From: Hyphomonadaceae bacterium
Lineage (GTDB): Bacteria > Pseudomonadota > Alphaproteobacteria > Caulobacterales > Maricaulaceae
Direction of reading: 5' to 3'
Assembly: GCA_013001295.1 (NCBI GenBank)
Contig: JABDMW010000037.1
Location: forward strand, 1-64,000
Length of the DNA stretch: 64,000 bases
Within the stretch, counting starts at the first letter, position 1. Every line of letters starts with the position of its first letter. A program made the position numbers and the translations under genes. This document shows positions 52,792 through 61,944 of this stretch, piece after piece. The notes under the pieces are model-generated. The model was not told the origin of the DNA. It made no database searches and saw only the letters and a list, made by a program, of their open reading frames with translations.

Positions 52792-54141
52792 CTATGCCTC
52801 AGCGTCGAGATAGGTTCTTAGCGCATCGATATTAGGCGCCATAATATGTTTGTGGGAAGGAGCGTCTACGCTGGCCTGAAGAGATGCGGGTAATTCCAGA
52901 TCCTCTCGTAAGATACGCTCGACATCGTCCAGGAATTTCGCGGGATGGGCCGTTGAAACGGTAATTTTCGTATATTCCCGGTCCGCCGTTTCTTCGAATT
53001 TGTTCATGGCCAAGTGCCCAACTGCTGTGTGAGGGCACATTATATAGCCGGTATTATTGTAAATCTTACGCATGTGGCGTTCGGTTTGGTCGTCGCCAAA
53101 ATACCACCCGCGGCAAACCGCAGAAATCTGCGCATGGTCGTCGTTGAACAATTCCAAAATTCGCGGGAAGTTATTGGGACGGCCAATATCCATGGCATTG
53201 GAAAGAGTTGGGACCGAATTCCGGGGGATATATTCGCCAGTGCTCAGATAATCGATGAAGGGGTGGTTGATATTGTTGCCGACAACGAATTGGTCGATAG
53301 GTGCGCCCATTTTCCGGGCGATCAATCCGCCCGTCAAATTGCCGAGATTACCGGATGGAATACTGTACACTATAGGGCGGTCAGGAAAGGCTGCCTTGGC
53401 TTGCAGGCTCGTCCAGAAATAATAAAAACTCTGAGGGATGACCCTACCGACATTGATGGAGTTTGCTGACATCAGGCTGTGCTTTTCGCTCAGTTCCTCG
53501 TCGGAAAAAGCTTGTTTGACGAGCGCCTGGCAGTCATCAAAGCTACCGTCAACACCTATCGCTTTGACGTTTGAGTTTCGCCCCATCGACGTCAATTGAT
53601 GCTCTTGTACGGAGCTCACGCCACCATTCGGGAACAAAATGAACACGGTCACACCGGGTTGATTAAGAAAGGCGTGCCCAATGGCCCCACCGGTGTCGCC
53701 GGATGTCGCGACGAGTATTGTTCGTTTCTCGCCACTTTCAGACATGAGGTGGCTGGCGGCGCGTCCCATAAATCGTGCGGCGAAATCTTTAAACGCGAGC
53801 GTCGGCCCGTGGATGAGTTCCAATATGTACTCGTTGCCGGGTTCAACCATGGCCGTGTCGAGTTCGTCACCAGCCAAGGTCATCAGCGGGAGAGGGAAAT
53901 CGTAAGCATCCTGACAGATACTGGCGATAGCTTCATCGGTAAACTGATCATCGACAAAGAAGCGAGCCAAATAAGATGCGCAGTCCGCGAACGAAACCGC
54001 GCCTAGTCTGGCAAGGTCTTTCTTTTCAAACCGAGGGATCGATTCCGGCATATACAAGCCACCGTCCGGTGCCAGGCTGGACAGCAGCGCCTTGCTAAAG
54101 CTGGCTTTAATGTCGGGATTTTTTAAAGAATGATAGATCAT
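52792..54141 (-). CDS. thrC: Threonine synthase
   Basis: PLP enzyme converting O-phosphohomoserine to threonine. The 449-residue protein begins MIYHSLKNPDIKASFSKALLSSLAPDGGLYMPE and has the PLP-lysine motif HGPTLAFKDFAARFMG, the phosphate loop ATSGDTGGAIGHAFL, FPNGGVSSVQEHQLTSMG and the PSGNLGNLTGGLIARKMGAPI segment. This is the long class that includes E. coli and yeast enzymes. It is followed without gap by the P-loop kinase-like gene. Confidence 0.96.
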   Translation of the reverse strand: MIYHSLKNPDIKASFSKALLSSLAPDGGLYMPESIPRFEKKDLARLGAVSFADCASYLARFFVDDQFTDEAIASICQDAYDFPLPLMTLAGDELDTAMVEPGNEYILELIHGPTLAFKDFAARFMGRAASHLMSESGEKRTILVATSGDTGGAIGHAFLNQPGVTVFILFPNGGVSSVQEHQLTSMGRNSNVKAIGVDGSFDDCQALVKQAFSDEELSEKHSLMSANSINVGRVIPQSFYYFWTSLQAKAAFPDRPIVYSIPSGNLGNLTGGLIARKMGAPIDQFVVGNNINHPFIDYLSTGEYIPRNSVPTLSNAMDIGRPNNFPRILELFNDDHAQISAVCRGWYFGDDQTERHMRKIYNNTGYIMCPHTAVGHLAMNKFEETADREYTKITVSTAHPAKFLDDVERILREDLELPASLQASVDAPSHKHIMAPNIDALRTYLDAEA

Positions 54142-54240
54142 GATCGTTTATTTCGACTTACTGCCCCATGGCACCGTTGCGGTGTACGATGTGGTTTGGA
54201 ACAATTCAATCGCTAACCGGAACAAATTGCGCGATTCTGA

Positions 54241-54852
54241 TTAAGCTTTGACAACATTATGGGCGAGGATGTTGACCATCGTTGCCCGTACGGGTGCATC
54301 ACCGATATTGGTGATGACATGTTCCCGATCGGCGCGATACCGAAGCGTTTCGCCCGCATTGGCTGTCCACGACTCACTTCCGACTCTGACTTCAACACTT
54401 CCGTCTAAGACACTCAAGTTTTCAACGGAACCGACAGGGTGCGGGGAGCTTTCAAGTTTGCCACCCGGTTGTGCTTTAAAATCATACCATTGCGCATATT
54501 CCACGGATTCGATCCAGCCAATGATCCGAAGTGTACAGAGCCCGTCTTCACTCTCAATCAGCGGGATGTCTTGTCGTTTTGCTTTTTGGACCAGCGCGGA
54601 TCCGCCTGGTTGATTGGCAAGAATCTCTTCAACTGAGGTTCCGAGCGCCCGACTCAACCGCGTAATTGTTGCGAGTGTCGGGTTGCTTTCATTTTTTTCG
54701 ATTTGTGAGATCATTGACTTTGCCACACCTGACTGTTCGGACAACTCTCCGAGCGACAATTTGCCAGCCTGGCGCAACCGATTGATAGTATTGCCAAATT
54801 TTTGACCCATTGCATCGCACTGGGGGTCTTTTTCTCTCCGGGTTCGTGACAT
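54241..54852 (-). CDS. XRE-family regulator with cupin domain
   Basis: From ATG 54852 (GAGGA upstream) the 203-residue protein has a helix-turn-helix domain (GNTINRLRQAGKLSLGELSEQSGVAKSMISQIEKNESNPTLATITRLS split by helices, about 17-70) and a C-terminal cupin (HPVGSVENLSVLDGSVEVRVGSESWTANAGETLRYRADREHVITNIG). Members of this architecture include E. coli SutR (YdcN), which regulates sulfur use. It is divergent from the siroheme/sulfite reductase operon, so I infer control of that operon and of itself. The cupin has few candidate metal ligands; the effector is unknown. Confidence 0.9.
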   Translation of the reverse strand: MSRTRREKDPQCDAMGQKFGNTINRLRQAGKLSLGELSEQSGVAKSMISQIEKNESNPTLATITRLSRALGTSVEEILANQPGGSALVQKAKRQDIPLIESEDGLCTLRIIGWIESVEYAQWYDFKAQPGGKLESSPHPVGSVENLSVLDGSVEVRVGSESWTANAGETLRYRADREHVITNIGDAPVRATMVNILAHNVVKA

Positions 54853-54927
54853 GTGTTCCTCGCGTTGATCTCTGCATTTACTGTAGATCACAAAAAGTTT
54901 TTTTAAAAGACTGGTATTTCGGTCTAA

Positions 54928-54945
54928 CGTTCTATATATAGAACG
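54928..54945. promoter_or_regulatory. Perfect 18-bp palindrome, likely operator for cysG operon / XRE-cupin gene
   Basis: CGTTCTATATATAGAACG is identical to its reverse complement. It lies 76 bases upstream of the XRE-cupin ATG and 62 bases before the cysG ATG. A half-site, GTTCTATATA, is repeated at 54982-54991, 53 bases further on and close to cysG. Placement and symmetry fit a dimeric HTH regulator. Confidence 0.6.
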
Positions 54946-55006
54946 ATACTAGGCATTTAACCAGCTAATACATAGATATTAGTTCTATATAAAATACGAG
55001 ACTGTT

Positions 55007-56425
55007 ATGCGATATCTCCCGATCCATGTCGACCTCAAAGGTGTAACTCTCCTGATAATCGGCGGAGGCGCTGCTGCCGAAGCGAAACTCAGAACCCTTA
55101 TAAAGACAGATGCGAATCTAATCGTCGTCGCGCCAAAAGTGAGCACTGAAATCCAAAAATGGATCGAGGAGGGCGTCATTGTATGGCACCAACGTGCACC
55201 AATCACGGAGGATTATATTGCCGTGAAGCTTGTTTATGCGGCGACAGATAATCAATCGATAAACACGGATATCGCCAAATATTGTGATGAGCATGACATT
55301 TTGGTCAATGTCGCGGATCAAAAAGATGATTGCAGCTTTATCACGCCGGCTTTGGTCGATCGCAGTCCAGTGACCATATCTATCGGGACAGAAGGAACGT
55401 CCCCCGGTTTGGCGCGTGCGTTAAAATCAGATTTGGAAACGCGCTTGCCTTCATCGCTCGGGACCTTAGCTGAATTTGTGGCGACAGCGCGCAAACGCGT
55501 GGCCAAAAGAATTCCTGATTTGGCAGGCCGCCAAAGATTTTGGGCACAGGTATTTAGCGGCAATGATCTCACAGCTCAGCTTAAACTGTCCAAGGAAGCG
55601 TTATCATTGAAAATAGACAGCCTGATCGGGCAAGAAAATGAATCCGGTGGCGGGCCGGTAAAAGCCGATGTTAGCGGCGGCATGGTGTCTTTGGTCGGAT
55701 CAGGGCCCGGTAATCCTGACTTGCTGACGTTTCAAGCGCGTCAAAAGCTGCACAGCGCCGACGTTATTGTTTATGACCGGCTTGTCAGTCAGGGCGTACT
55801 CGACCTGGCGCGCCGGGAAGCGGAATACATTTATGTGGGCAAAATCCCCAATGGAAAATCGACGCCGCAAAGCGAAATCAATGACATTCTGGTCGAAAAA
55901 GCTAAACAGGGACTGAGCGTTGTGCGCCTTAAAAGTGGCGATCCATTGATATTCGGGCGTGCAGATGAAGAAATCGAGGCTTTAGAGGCTGCATCGATCA
56001 GCTTCGAAATTTGCCCCGGAATAACGTCCGCAGCAGCTGCGGCCGCATCTATTGGCGCGTCTCTGACGGCCCGAGGTCACAATAAATCCGTTTCGTTCCT
56101 GACCGGGCATGATGCGAAAGGATTTGCGGAACATGATTGGACGAGCTTGGCGCAGCCTCACGCTCGTGCCGCCGTTTATATGGGCGTAGGTGCCGCGCGG
56201 TTTATTCAGGGACGTTTACTTCTACACGGGGCGACGCGGAATTTACCGATCGCAATTGTTGAAAATGCGTCACGACCTAACGAAAAAATCGTGTCGAGTA
56301 AACTTGATGCTTTGCCGGATGATTTGACCCGTGCTGGGATCAATGGGCCAGCAATTCTATTGATTGGCTATTCGTTGAAACAAGCCTTGTCTCTACCAAC
56401 TCACAAAATTGGAGCAGTGTCATGA
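55007..56425 (+). CDS. cysG: Siroheme synthase (CysG)
   Basis: Makes siroheme for sulfite reductase from uroporphyrinogen III. The 472 residues hold the precorrin-2 dehydrogenase/ferrochelatase module (Rossmann LLIIGGGAAAEAK, about 15-27; DRSPVTISIGTEGTSPGLARALK) and the SUMT methyltransferase module from about 225. The second module shows VSLVGSGPGNPDLLTFQA, VIVYDRLVS, VVRLKSGDPLIFGRADEE and FEICPGITSAAAAAA. First gene of the operon; DUF2849 overlaps its stop by 4 bases. Only a weak GAG precedes the ATG. Confidence 0.96.
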   Translation: MRYLPIHVDLKGVTLLIIGGGAAAEAKLRTLIKTDANLIVVAPKVSTEIQKWIEEGVIVWHQRAPITEDYIAVKLVYAATDNQSINTDIAKYCDEHDILVNVADQKDDCSFITPALVDRSPVTISIGTEGTSPGLARALKSDLETRLPSSLGTLAEFVATARKRVAKRIPDLAGRQRFWAQVFSGNDLTAQLKLSKEALSLKIDSLIGQENESGGGPVKADVSGGMVSLVGSGPGNPDLLTFQARQKLHSADVIVYDRLVSQGVLDLARREAEYIYVGKIPNGKSTPQSEINDILVEKAKQGLSVVRLKSGDPLIFGRADEEIEALEAASISFEICPGITSAAAAAASIGASLTARGHNKSVSFLTGHDAKGFAEHDWTSLAQPHARAAVYMGVGAARFIQGRLLLHGATRNLPIAIVENASRPNEKIVSSKLDALPDDLTRAGINGPAILLIGYSLKQALSLPTHKIGAVS

Positions 56426-56757
56426 GCACATTAAAACATAAAGGCAAGGGTCCACAGGCTATCACAGCCAACGGCCTGCGCAACGGCCCAGTCGTTTACC
56501 TGGACCCCAATTATCAGTGGAGCACATCATTCGATGATGCTTTGATTTCAGAAGACCCGGATATCATCGAAAAGATGCGCCATGCAGGCGATGCAGCTGA
56601 AAATGCCAATTTGGTGGTCGGTGTGTATTTCATTGATGTTTCAGCGGAAACAGGTCTGCCAGTAAGGTACCGGGAGCGTTTCAGGACCAACGGTCCGAGT
56701 TACGATCCGGGAACTCCACCTCACGATTCTTTCGTCCCGACTTTTATCGGAGGATGA
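56422..56757 (+). CDS. DUF2849 protein of the sulfite reductase operon
   Basis: A 111-residue protein matching DUF2849 (ITANGLRNGPVVYLDPNYQWSTSFDDAL, GVYFIDVSAETGLPVRYRERFRTNGPSYDPG). The family occurs almost only between cysG and cysI in alphaproteobacteria, as here. Function is unestablished; the tight operon position suggests a role in sulfite reduction. It overlaps cysG by 4 bases and lies 1 base before cysI. Confidence 0.92.
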   Translation: MSTLKHKGKGPQAITANGLRNGPVVYLDPNYQWSTSFDDALISEDPDIIEKMRHAGDAAENANLVVGVYFIDVSAETGLPVRYRERFRTNGPSYDPGTPPHDSFVPTFIGG

Positions 56758-56758
56758 T

Positions 56759-58414
56759 ATGTACCGCTATGATGAATTCGACCATGAGTTTGTGCGCGCA
56801 CGAACCAGGCAGTTTCGCGGCCAGGTCGAACGACGCTTAAAAGGCACGCTCACAGAGGACCAATTCAAACCGCTTCGATTGATGAACGGGCTTTATTTGC
56901 AGCTCCACGCTTATATGCTGCGCGTGGCTATTCCATATGGGACGTTCAATGCGACACAAATGCGCCAATTGGCGATGATCGCGGACAAATATGATCGTGG
57001 CTACGGGCACATCACGACCCGGCAAAACATTCAATTTAATTGGCCTGAACTCGTCGATGTGCCTGACATCCTGGATGATCTGGCAGATGTGGAAATGCAT
57101 GCCATCCAAACGTCGGGTAATTGTATCCGCAATGTGACGTCCGATCCCTGGGCGGGCGCCGCTGCGGACGAATTAGAAGACCCGCGCGCGACCGCTGAAT
57201 TGCTGCGACAATGGTCGAGTTTGCATCCGGAATTCACCTATCTGCCGCGCAAATTCAAAATAGCTGTGATTGCGTCGCAAAAAGACCGGGCCGTATTAAA
57301 AGCTCATGACATTGGCATTCAGATTATCAAAAACGATCTGGATCAGATTGGGTACAAAATATTTGTTGGCGGCGGGCTAGGCCGTACGCCGATTATAGGC
57401 AAAGAACTGGTCGAGTTTTTACCGCGTATTGAACTGCTGCCTTATCTTGAGGCCACCATGCGGGTGTATAACCGATATGGCCGCCGGGATAACAAATACA
57501 AAGCCCGTATAAAAATTCTCGTCACAGAAATGGGTATTGATGCCTTTAAGGCCGAGGTCGACGACGAGTATTCCTATTTAAGTCCGTCTGATATCGCCGT
57601 TTCAAAAGATGAAATTGCGAGGATCACATCCTATTTCGCGCCGCCCGCATTTGAAAACCTTGCGTCCAGTGACGCCGATTATGAACGTGCGCGCCGCAAA
57701 AATATCGATTTTGCAAGATGGGCTCAAAACAACGTTGCGCGCCATAAGGTCGACGGATACGCGATCGTCAATATTTCCTTAAAACCGATTGACGGGGCGC
57801 CAGGGGATATCACATCAGCGCAAATGCGTGTCGTTGCAGACCTCGCGGAAAAATACTCATTTGGCGAAATTCGAGCGACACACGAACAAAACCTGGTTCT
57901 CCCGTATGTCAAGAAATCCGACCTGTTTGCGCTGTATATGTCTTTGCAGGATAACGCGTTGCAAGCGGATAATATTGGCCTAATCACCGATATTATTTGT
58001 TGCCCGGGAATGGATTATTGCGCTTTGGCAACGGCCCGATCCATTCCTGTCAGTCAAGCGATCGCCGAACGGTTTTCAGATCCGGTGCGGCAACAAACGA
58101 TTGGTGAGATGAAGATTAAAATTTCGGGATGTATCAATGCCTGCGGGCATCACCATGTTGGTCATATTGGTATTCTCGGCCTCGAGAAAGCCGGCGTTGA
58201 GTCTTACCAAATTAAATTAGGCGGAGATGGATCAGAAACCGCGGCAATCGGTGATGTCACTGGGAAAGGGTTTTCACAAGATGAATTGATCGACGCCATC
58301 GAGCGCGTGGTCGATTTGTATCTGAACAATCGAAACGACAATGAACGCTTCGTAGATACATATCGCCGGATTGGCATGGGGCCTTTCAAGGAGGTGCTTT
58401 ATGACGCTGCTTAA
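56759..58414 (+). CDS. cysI: Nitrite/sulfite reductase hemoprotein (sulfite reductase)
   Basis: Siroheme and 4Fe-4S enzyme reducing sulfite to sulfide (six electrons). The 551-residue protein has the two ferredoxin-like half-domains. The cluster/siroheme cysteines are visible: C415 and C421 in CCPGMDYCALATARS, and C458 and C462 in ISGCINACGHHH. GGAGG stands just before its ATG. The operon context (cysG upstream, cysH downstream) favours sulfite over nitrite as substrate. It overlaps the following fusion gene by 14 bases. Confidence 0.93.
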   Translation: MYRYDEFDHEFVRARTRQFRGQVERRLKGTLTEDQFKPLRLMNGLYLQLHAYMLRVAIPYGTFNATQMRQLAMIADKYDRGYGHITTRQNIQFNWPELVDVPDILDDLADVEMHAIQTSGNCIRNVTSDPWAGAAADELEDPRATAELLRQWSSLHPEFTYLPRKFKIAVIASQKDRAVLKAHDIGIQIIKNDLDQIGYKIFVGGGLGRTPIIGKELVEFLPRIELLPYLEATMRVYNRYGRRDNKYKARIKILVTEMGIDAFKAEVDDEYSYLSPSDIAVSKDEIARITSYFAPPAFENLASSDADYERARRKNIDFARWAQNNVARHKVDGYAIVNISLKPIDGAPGDITSAQMRVVADLAEKYSFGEIRATHEQNLVLPYVKKSDLFALYMSLQDNALQADNIGLITDIICCPGMDYCALATARSIPVSQAIAERFSDPVRQQTIGEMKIKISGCINACGHHHVGHIGILGLEKAGVESYQIKLGGDGSETAAIGDVTGKGFSQDELIDAIERVVDLYLNNRNDNERFVDTYRRIGMGPFKEVLYDAA

Positions 58415-59579
58415 ACACGGGTTTGAACACAATGCGACCCGGCTGGATGCGCCTGATGTTGATGCCTTGTTCGAAAGTAATTTGGAAACCAATGTGCGAT
58501 TGTCGCCAGATATTGATCTAGAGCTTATCAAACCTCGTTTGTCCGGCTTGAAAACAATCGTCGTCGCATTTCCGGCCTATGCCGATGGACGCGGGTTTTC
58601 GATTGGACGACAGCTTCGCAAACGATATGGTTATAAAGGTGAGTTGATCGCTGAGGGTGCGCTTATCCCGGATCAATATGTATATGCGATCCAATGCGGT
58701 TTCGACGCCGTCAAAGTCGATCCGGATACATATGCGAAGCAAGAGCCGCTGGAATGGCGCCAGGCACTAGCGGCGTTTGATCTGACGTATCAAAGGGGAT
58801 ACGCCATTCCCAACGGCCCCGCGCAAAACGTATTCGATGCAAGGCGTGCCAAACGTGCCACGAACCGTATTGATCAATACAAAGGATTGTCAGCGCAGGC
58901 GGCGTTGACAAAGGCCCTGACTGTCGATTTTAAGAATGAGATCGTTCTCTCATCATCCATGGGAGTCGACTCGGCTGTGCTTTTGCACATGATATCGGAA
59001 ATTGATCCCAACACCCCGATACTGTTTCTTGAAACCAAAAAGCACTTCAAAGAAACTTTGCAATATCGCGATACATTGATCGATACGCTGGGCCTGAAGA
59101 ATGTTCAGTCCCTGACGCCAAATGAAAACGATATCGCGTCCGAAGATGCGGCAGATATTCTTTATAAAACCGACAAAGATGCGTGTTGTGACCTCCGCAA
59201 AACCCGTCCATTGGAGCAAGTTGTAGAAAGATTTGCCGCCCGGATTACCGGACGAAAACGCTATCAAACCCCAAATCGTCAGAATATGGAAATACTGGAG
59301 GAGGGCGACACTCAATTTACGCTCAACCCATTGGCATTTTGGACCGCAAAAGATGTAACCGCCTATATGCGTCAGCATCAGCTTCCATCTCACCCGTTAT
59401 TGAAGCTCGGTTATCTTTCGATCGGTTGCGCTCCGTGTACAACCAAAGTGGAAGAGGGTGAGGATCCAAGAGCGGGCCGATGGCGAGACACCGATAAAGA
59501 CGAATGCGGTATTCATTTCATCGACGGGAAATGGGTGCGGGTTGCACAACAACCAACTTTGCACGGCGAATATATTTAA
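58401..59579 (+). CDS. cysH: DUF934-CysH fusion: assimilatory APS-type reductase
   Basis: From ATG 58401 (AAGGAGGTG upstream) the 392-residue protein joins a DUF934 domain (about 45-145; VVAFPAYADGRGFSIGRQLRKRYGY) to a CysH reductase domain (about 165-390). CysH features are the PP-loop SSSMGVDS (184-191), CC at 262-263, CAPC at 343-346 (CC-X79-CxxC, the 4Fe-4S pattern of APS reductases) and the active-site Cys369 in DECGIH. DUF934 and CysH are usually separate genes in this operon, so the fusion is notable. The substrate is inferred to be APS from the cluster motif. Confidence 0.93.
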   Translation: MTLLKHGFEHNATRLDAPDVDALFESNLETNVRLSPDIDLELIKPRLSGLKTIVVAFPAYADGRGFSIGRQLRKRYGYKGELIAEGALIPDQYVYAIQCGFDAVKVDPDTYAKQEPLEWRQALAAFDLTYQRGYAIPNGPAQNVFDARRAKRATNRIDQYKGLSAQAALTKALTVDFKNEIVLSSSMGVDSAVLLHMISEIDPNTPILFLETKKHFKETLQYRDTLIDTLGLKNVQSLTPNENDIASEDAADILYKTDKDACCDLRKTRPLEQVVERFAARITGRKRYQTPNRQNMEILEEGDTQFTLNPLAFWTAKDVTAYMRQHQLPSHPLLKLGYLSIGCAPCTTKVEEGEDPRAGRWRDTDKDECGIHFIDGKWVRVAQQPTLHGEYI

Positions 59580-59654
59580 TCACAAAATTGTGTGTCGTCT
59601 TGGTAAGATGATTTGCTATGAAGGCCTGACTTTGAGCTCAGTAAGGAAACAGAT

Positions 59655-60530
59655 ATGTCTGAATATACACCGCCAAAAGTATGGAAATGGGACAAGGAAA
59701 GCGGTGGAAAGTTCGCTAATATCAACCGTCCGATTGCGGGCCCAACGCATGACAAAGAACTTCCGGTTGGAAAACATCCTCTGCAGCTCTATTCTCTGGC
59801 GACGCCGAATGGTGTGAAGGTAACCGTTATGCTCGAGGAACTTTTGGAACTTGGACATAAAGGTGCGGAATATGATGCCTATCTGATCAATATCCAGGAA
59901 GGTGACCAGTTCGGCAGCGGGTTTGTTGACGTAAACCCCAATTCAAAAATTCCGGCCCTGATGGATCACAGCACGAAAACGCCAACCCGGGTTTTTGAGT
60001 CCGGGTCCATTTTACTATACCTGGCAGAGAAATTCGGAGCCTTGCTACCGACAGATCCTTCCAAACGCACCGAGGCGCTCAATTGGCTGTTTTGGCAAAT
60101 GGGCAGTGCTCCCTATCTTGGTGGCGGTTTCGGACATTTCTACGCCTATGCGCCTATGAAAATAGAATATTGCATCGATCGCTTCTCGATGGAGGTCAAA
60201 CGTCAATTGGACGTTTTGGACCGTCACCTGGCGGACAATGAATATTTTGCAGGCGACGAATACTCGATTGCCGATATTGCAATCTGGCCGTGGTACGGTG
60301 CTGTTGTCGCGAATACGGTCTACGAGGCGGCTGAATTTTTGGACACGGCATCATATAAAAACGTAAACCGTTGGACAAATATGATTGCAAAACGCCCTGC
60401 GGTGCAACGTGGTCGCAAGGTCAATCGGGCGTGGGGTGAGCCAAGCAGTCAATTGCACGAGCGCCACGACGCCAGTGATTTTGAATTACGGACACAAGAT
60501 AAGCTAGAGACAGAAGATCAGTCGTCCTGA
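59655..60530 (+). CDS. yghU: Glutathione S-transferase family protein, YghU type
   Basis: A 291-residue nu-class GST. It shows the N-terminal extension (INRPIAGPTHDKELPVGKHPLQLYSLATPNGVKVTVMLEELLE in pieces), the thioredoxin fold with NPNSKIPALMD and FESGSILLYLAEK for glutathione binding, and the C-terminal GST domain (YFAGDEYSIADIAIWPWYG with the conserved Asp). E. coli YghU is a disulfide-bond reductase binding two glutathiones. The neighbouring sulfur operon ends 75 bases upstream. The end overlaps phoB by 13 bases. Confidence 0.92.
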   Translation: MSEYTPPKVWKWDKESGGKFANINRPIAGPTHDKELPVGKHPLQLYSLATPNGVKVTVMLEELLELGHKGAEYDAYLINIQEGDQFGSGFVDVNPNSKIPALMDHSTKTPTRVFESGSILLYLAEKFGALLPTDPSKRTEALNWLFWQMGSAPYLGGGFGHFYAYAPMKIEYCIDRFSMEVKRQLDVLDRHLADNEYFAGDEYSIADIAIWPWYGAVVANTVYEAAEFLDTASYKNVNRWTNMIAKRPAVQRGRKVNRAWGEPSSQLHERHDASDFELRTQDKLETEDQSS

Positions 60531-61201
60531 TCGATGGAGTAACCGGCACTCCTGATTGTCCGGATTAAATCTTTCTTTTTACCCTTATTCAGCGCGCGGC
60601 GGAGGCGGCCGACATGGACATCGACGGTGCGTTCATCGACATAAATGTCCGTACCCCAGACCTGATCGAGGAGCTGTGCGCGGCTAAAAACTTTCAAGGG
60701 GCGCGCGAGAAAGGTTTTCAATAACCGGAATTCCGTAGGACCGAGTTTCACGTTGTCTCCATCGCGCGCGACACGGTAGGTTTCCGTGTTCATTGTGATA
60801 CCGCCGTAAGACAGTTCCGTTCTTCCGACAGCCGTCTTTCGAAGGTGTGCTTTAATACGTGCGATCAATTCTTTTGTGGAGTGAGGCTTGACCATATAAT
60901 CGTCAGCGCCGACCTCCAGACCGCGAACTTTGTCGTCCTCGGTTCCGCGCGCTGTCAGCATAATAATCGGGATGTTCTTTGTATCGGATTTCGATTTTAT
61001 ACTGCGGCAGACTTCAATGCCCGACATATCCGGCAGCATCCAATCAAGGACGATCAAGTCGGGTACATATTCCTGGGCTAAATAAAGGCCTTCTTCAGCA
61101 TTAGGGGCGACTTTTACCGCGTATTCTGCCGCTTCCAAATTGTATTGTAGAATTTGGGCCTGTGCTTCCTCATCTTCAACGATCAAAATAAGCGGTTTCA
61201 T
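60518..61201 (-). CDS. phoB: Phosphate regulon response regulator PhoB
   Basis: OmpR-class regulator activated at low phosphate. The 227 residues hold a receiver domain (acidic pair VEDEEAQ, phospho-Asp in LIVLDWMLPDMSGIEV, Lys in DYMVKPHSTKELIARI) and a winged-helix DNA-binding domain (LGPTEFRLLKTFLARPLKVFSRAQLLDQVWG, ERTVDVHVGRLRRALNKG). It follows phoU by 2 bases at the end of the pst-pho transcript. The sensor phoR is not in the window. Confidence 0.96.
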   Translation of the reverse strand: MKPLILIVEDEEAQAQILQYNLEAAEYAVKVAPNAEEGLYLAQEYVPDLIVLDWMLPDMSGIEVCRSIKSKSDTKNIPIIMLTARGTEDDKVRGLEVGADDYMVKPHSTKELIARIKAHLRKTAVGRTELSYGGITMNTETYRVARDGDNVKLGPTEFRLLKTFLARPLKVFSRAQLLDQVWGTDIYVDERTVDVHVGRLRRALNKGKKKDLIRTIRSAGYSIDQDD

Positions 61202-61203
61202 GA

Positions 61204-61935
61204 TTAATCGATCGCTTCGTTGTCCGCGATATCAACAATCATTTTGCTGGTTTTGTCTTCTTTATTGCGCCTTTCCTGCGGCCATTCTCCTGTCACCATA
61301 TATATGGTTTCCTTGGCGATATCTGCAATGTGATCACCGATGCGTTCGATGTTTTTAGCCATAAACAATAAATGCATCGCACCGGAAATATTTCGGGCAT
61401 CTTCCATCATATATGTCAGAAGTTCTCGAAATAATGTATTGAGCATCTGATCAACCTGCTGATCTTCAGCGCGTACCGATTCCGCTTTTTCCGCGTCGCG
61501 TTGGCTGTAAGCGTCCAAGCCGGATTTAAGCATGGATTGCACTTTCTCGCTCATACGGACGAGGGTTCCAACGGAACCCGTAAATGCTTCAGCTTTTGCG
61601 ATGGTATTGGTGCGGCGACCGATATTTTTGGAATAATCACCCATACGTTCGAGATGTCGCGCGATTTTCAAACTCACGACGACATTGCGCAAATCCATCG
61701 CGACGGGCTGACGTAATGCGAGTATTCTGATCGCCGCATCATTGAGGGTCGCTTCCAGTTCATTGACTGCTGCGTCACCTTTGAGAACTTTCTTAGCCAG
61801 CTCTCTGTCTTCCTTTTTCAACGCTATAGTTGCGTCTTTTAATTGCTGCTCGACCAATCCGCCCATTTGTAAGACGAGACTATCAAGTTCATTCATGTCT
61901 TCAGTAAAAGAAGAAACAATATGTTGGTCACTCAT
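61204..61935 (-). CDS. phoU: Phosphate signalling protein PhoU
   Basis: Links the Pst transporter to the PhoR/PhoB system and limits phosphate uptake. The 243-residue protein is all-helical with two PhoU repeats, each with the E/DxxxD metal-binding motif (VAMDLRNVVVSLKIARHLERMGDYSKNI in the first; LLFMAKNIERIGDHIADIAKETIYMV in the second). It sits between pstB (9 bases) and phoB (2 bases). Confidence 0.96.
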   Translation of the reverse strand: MSDQHIVSSFTEDMNELDSLVLQMGGLVEQQLKDATIALKKEDRELAKKVLKGDAAVNELEATLNDAAIRILALRQPVAMDLRNVVVSLKIARHLERMGDYSKNIGRRTNTIAKAEAFTGSVGTLVRMSEKVQSMLKSGLDAYSQRDAEKAESVRAEDQQVDQMLNTLFRELLTYMMEDARNISGAMHLLFMAKNIERIGDHIADIAKETIYMVTGEWPQERRNKEDKTSKMIVDIADNEAID

Positions 61936-61944
61936 ACTTATGTC

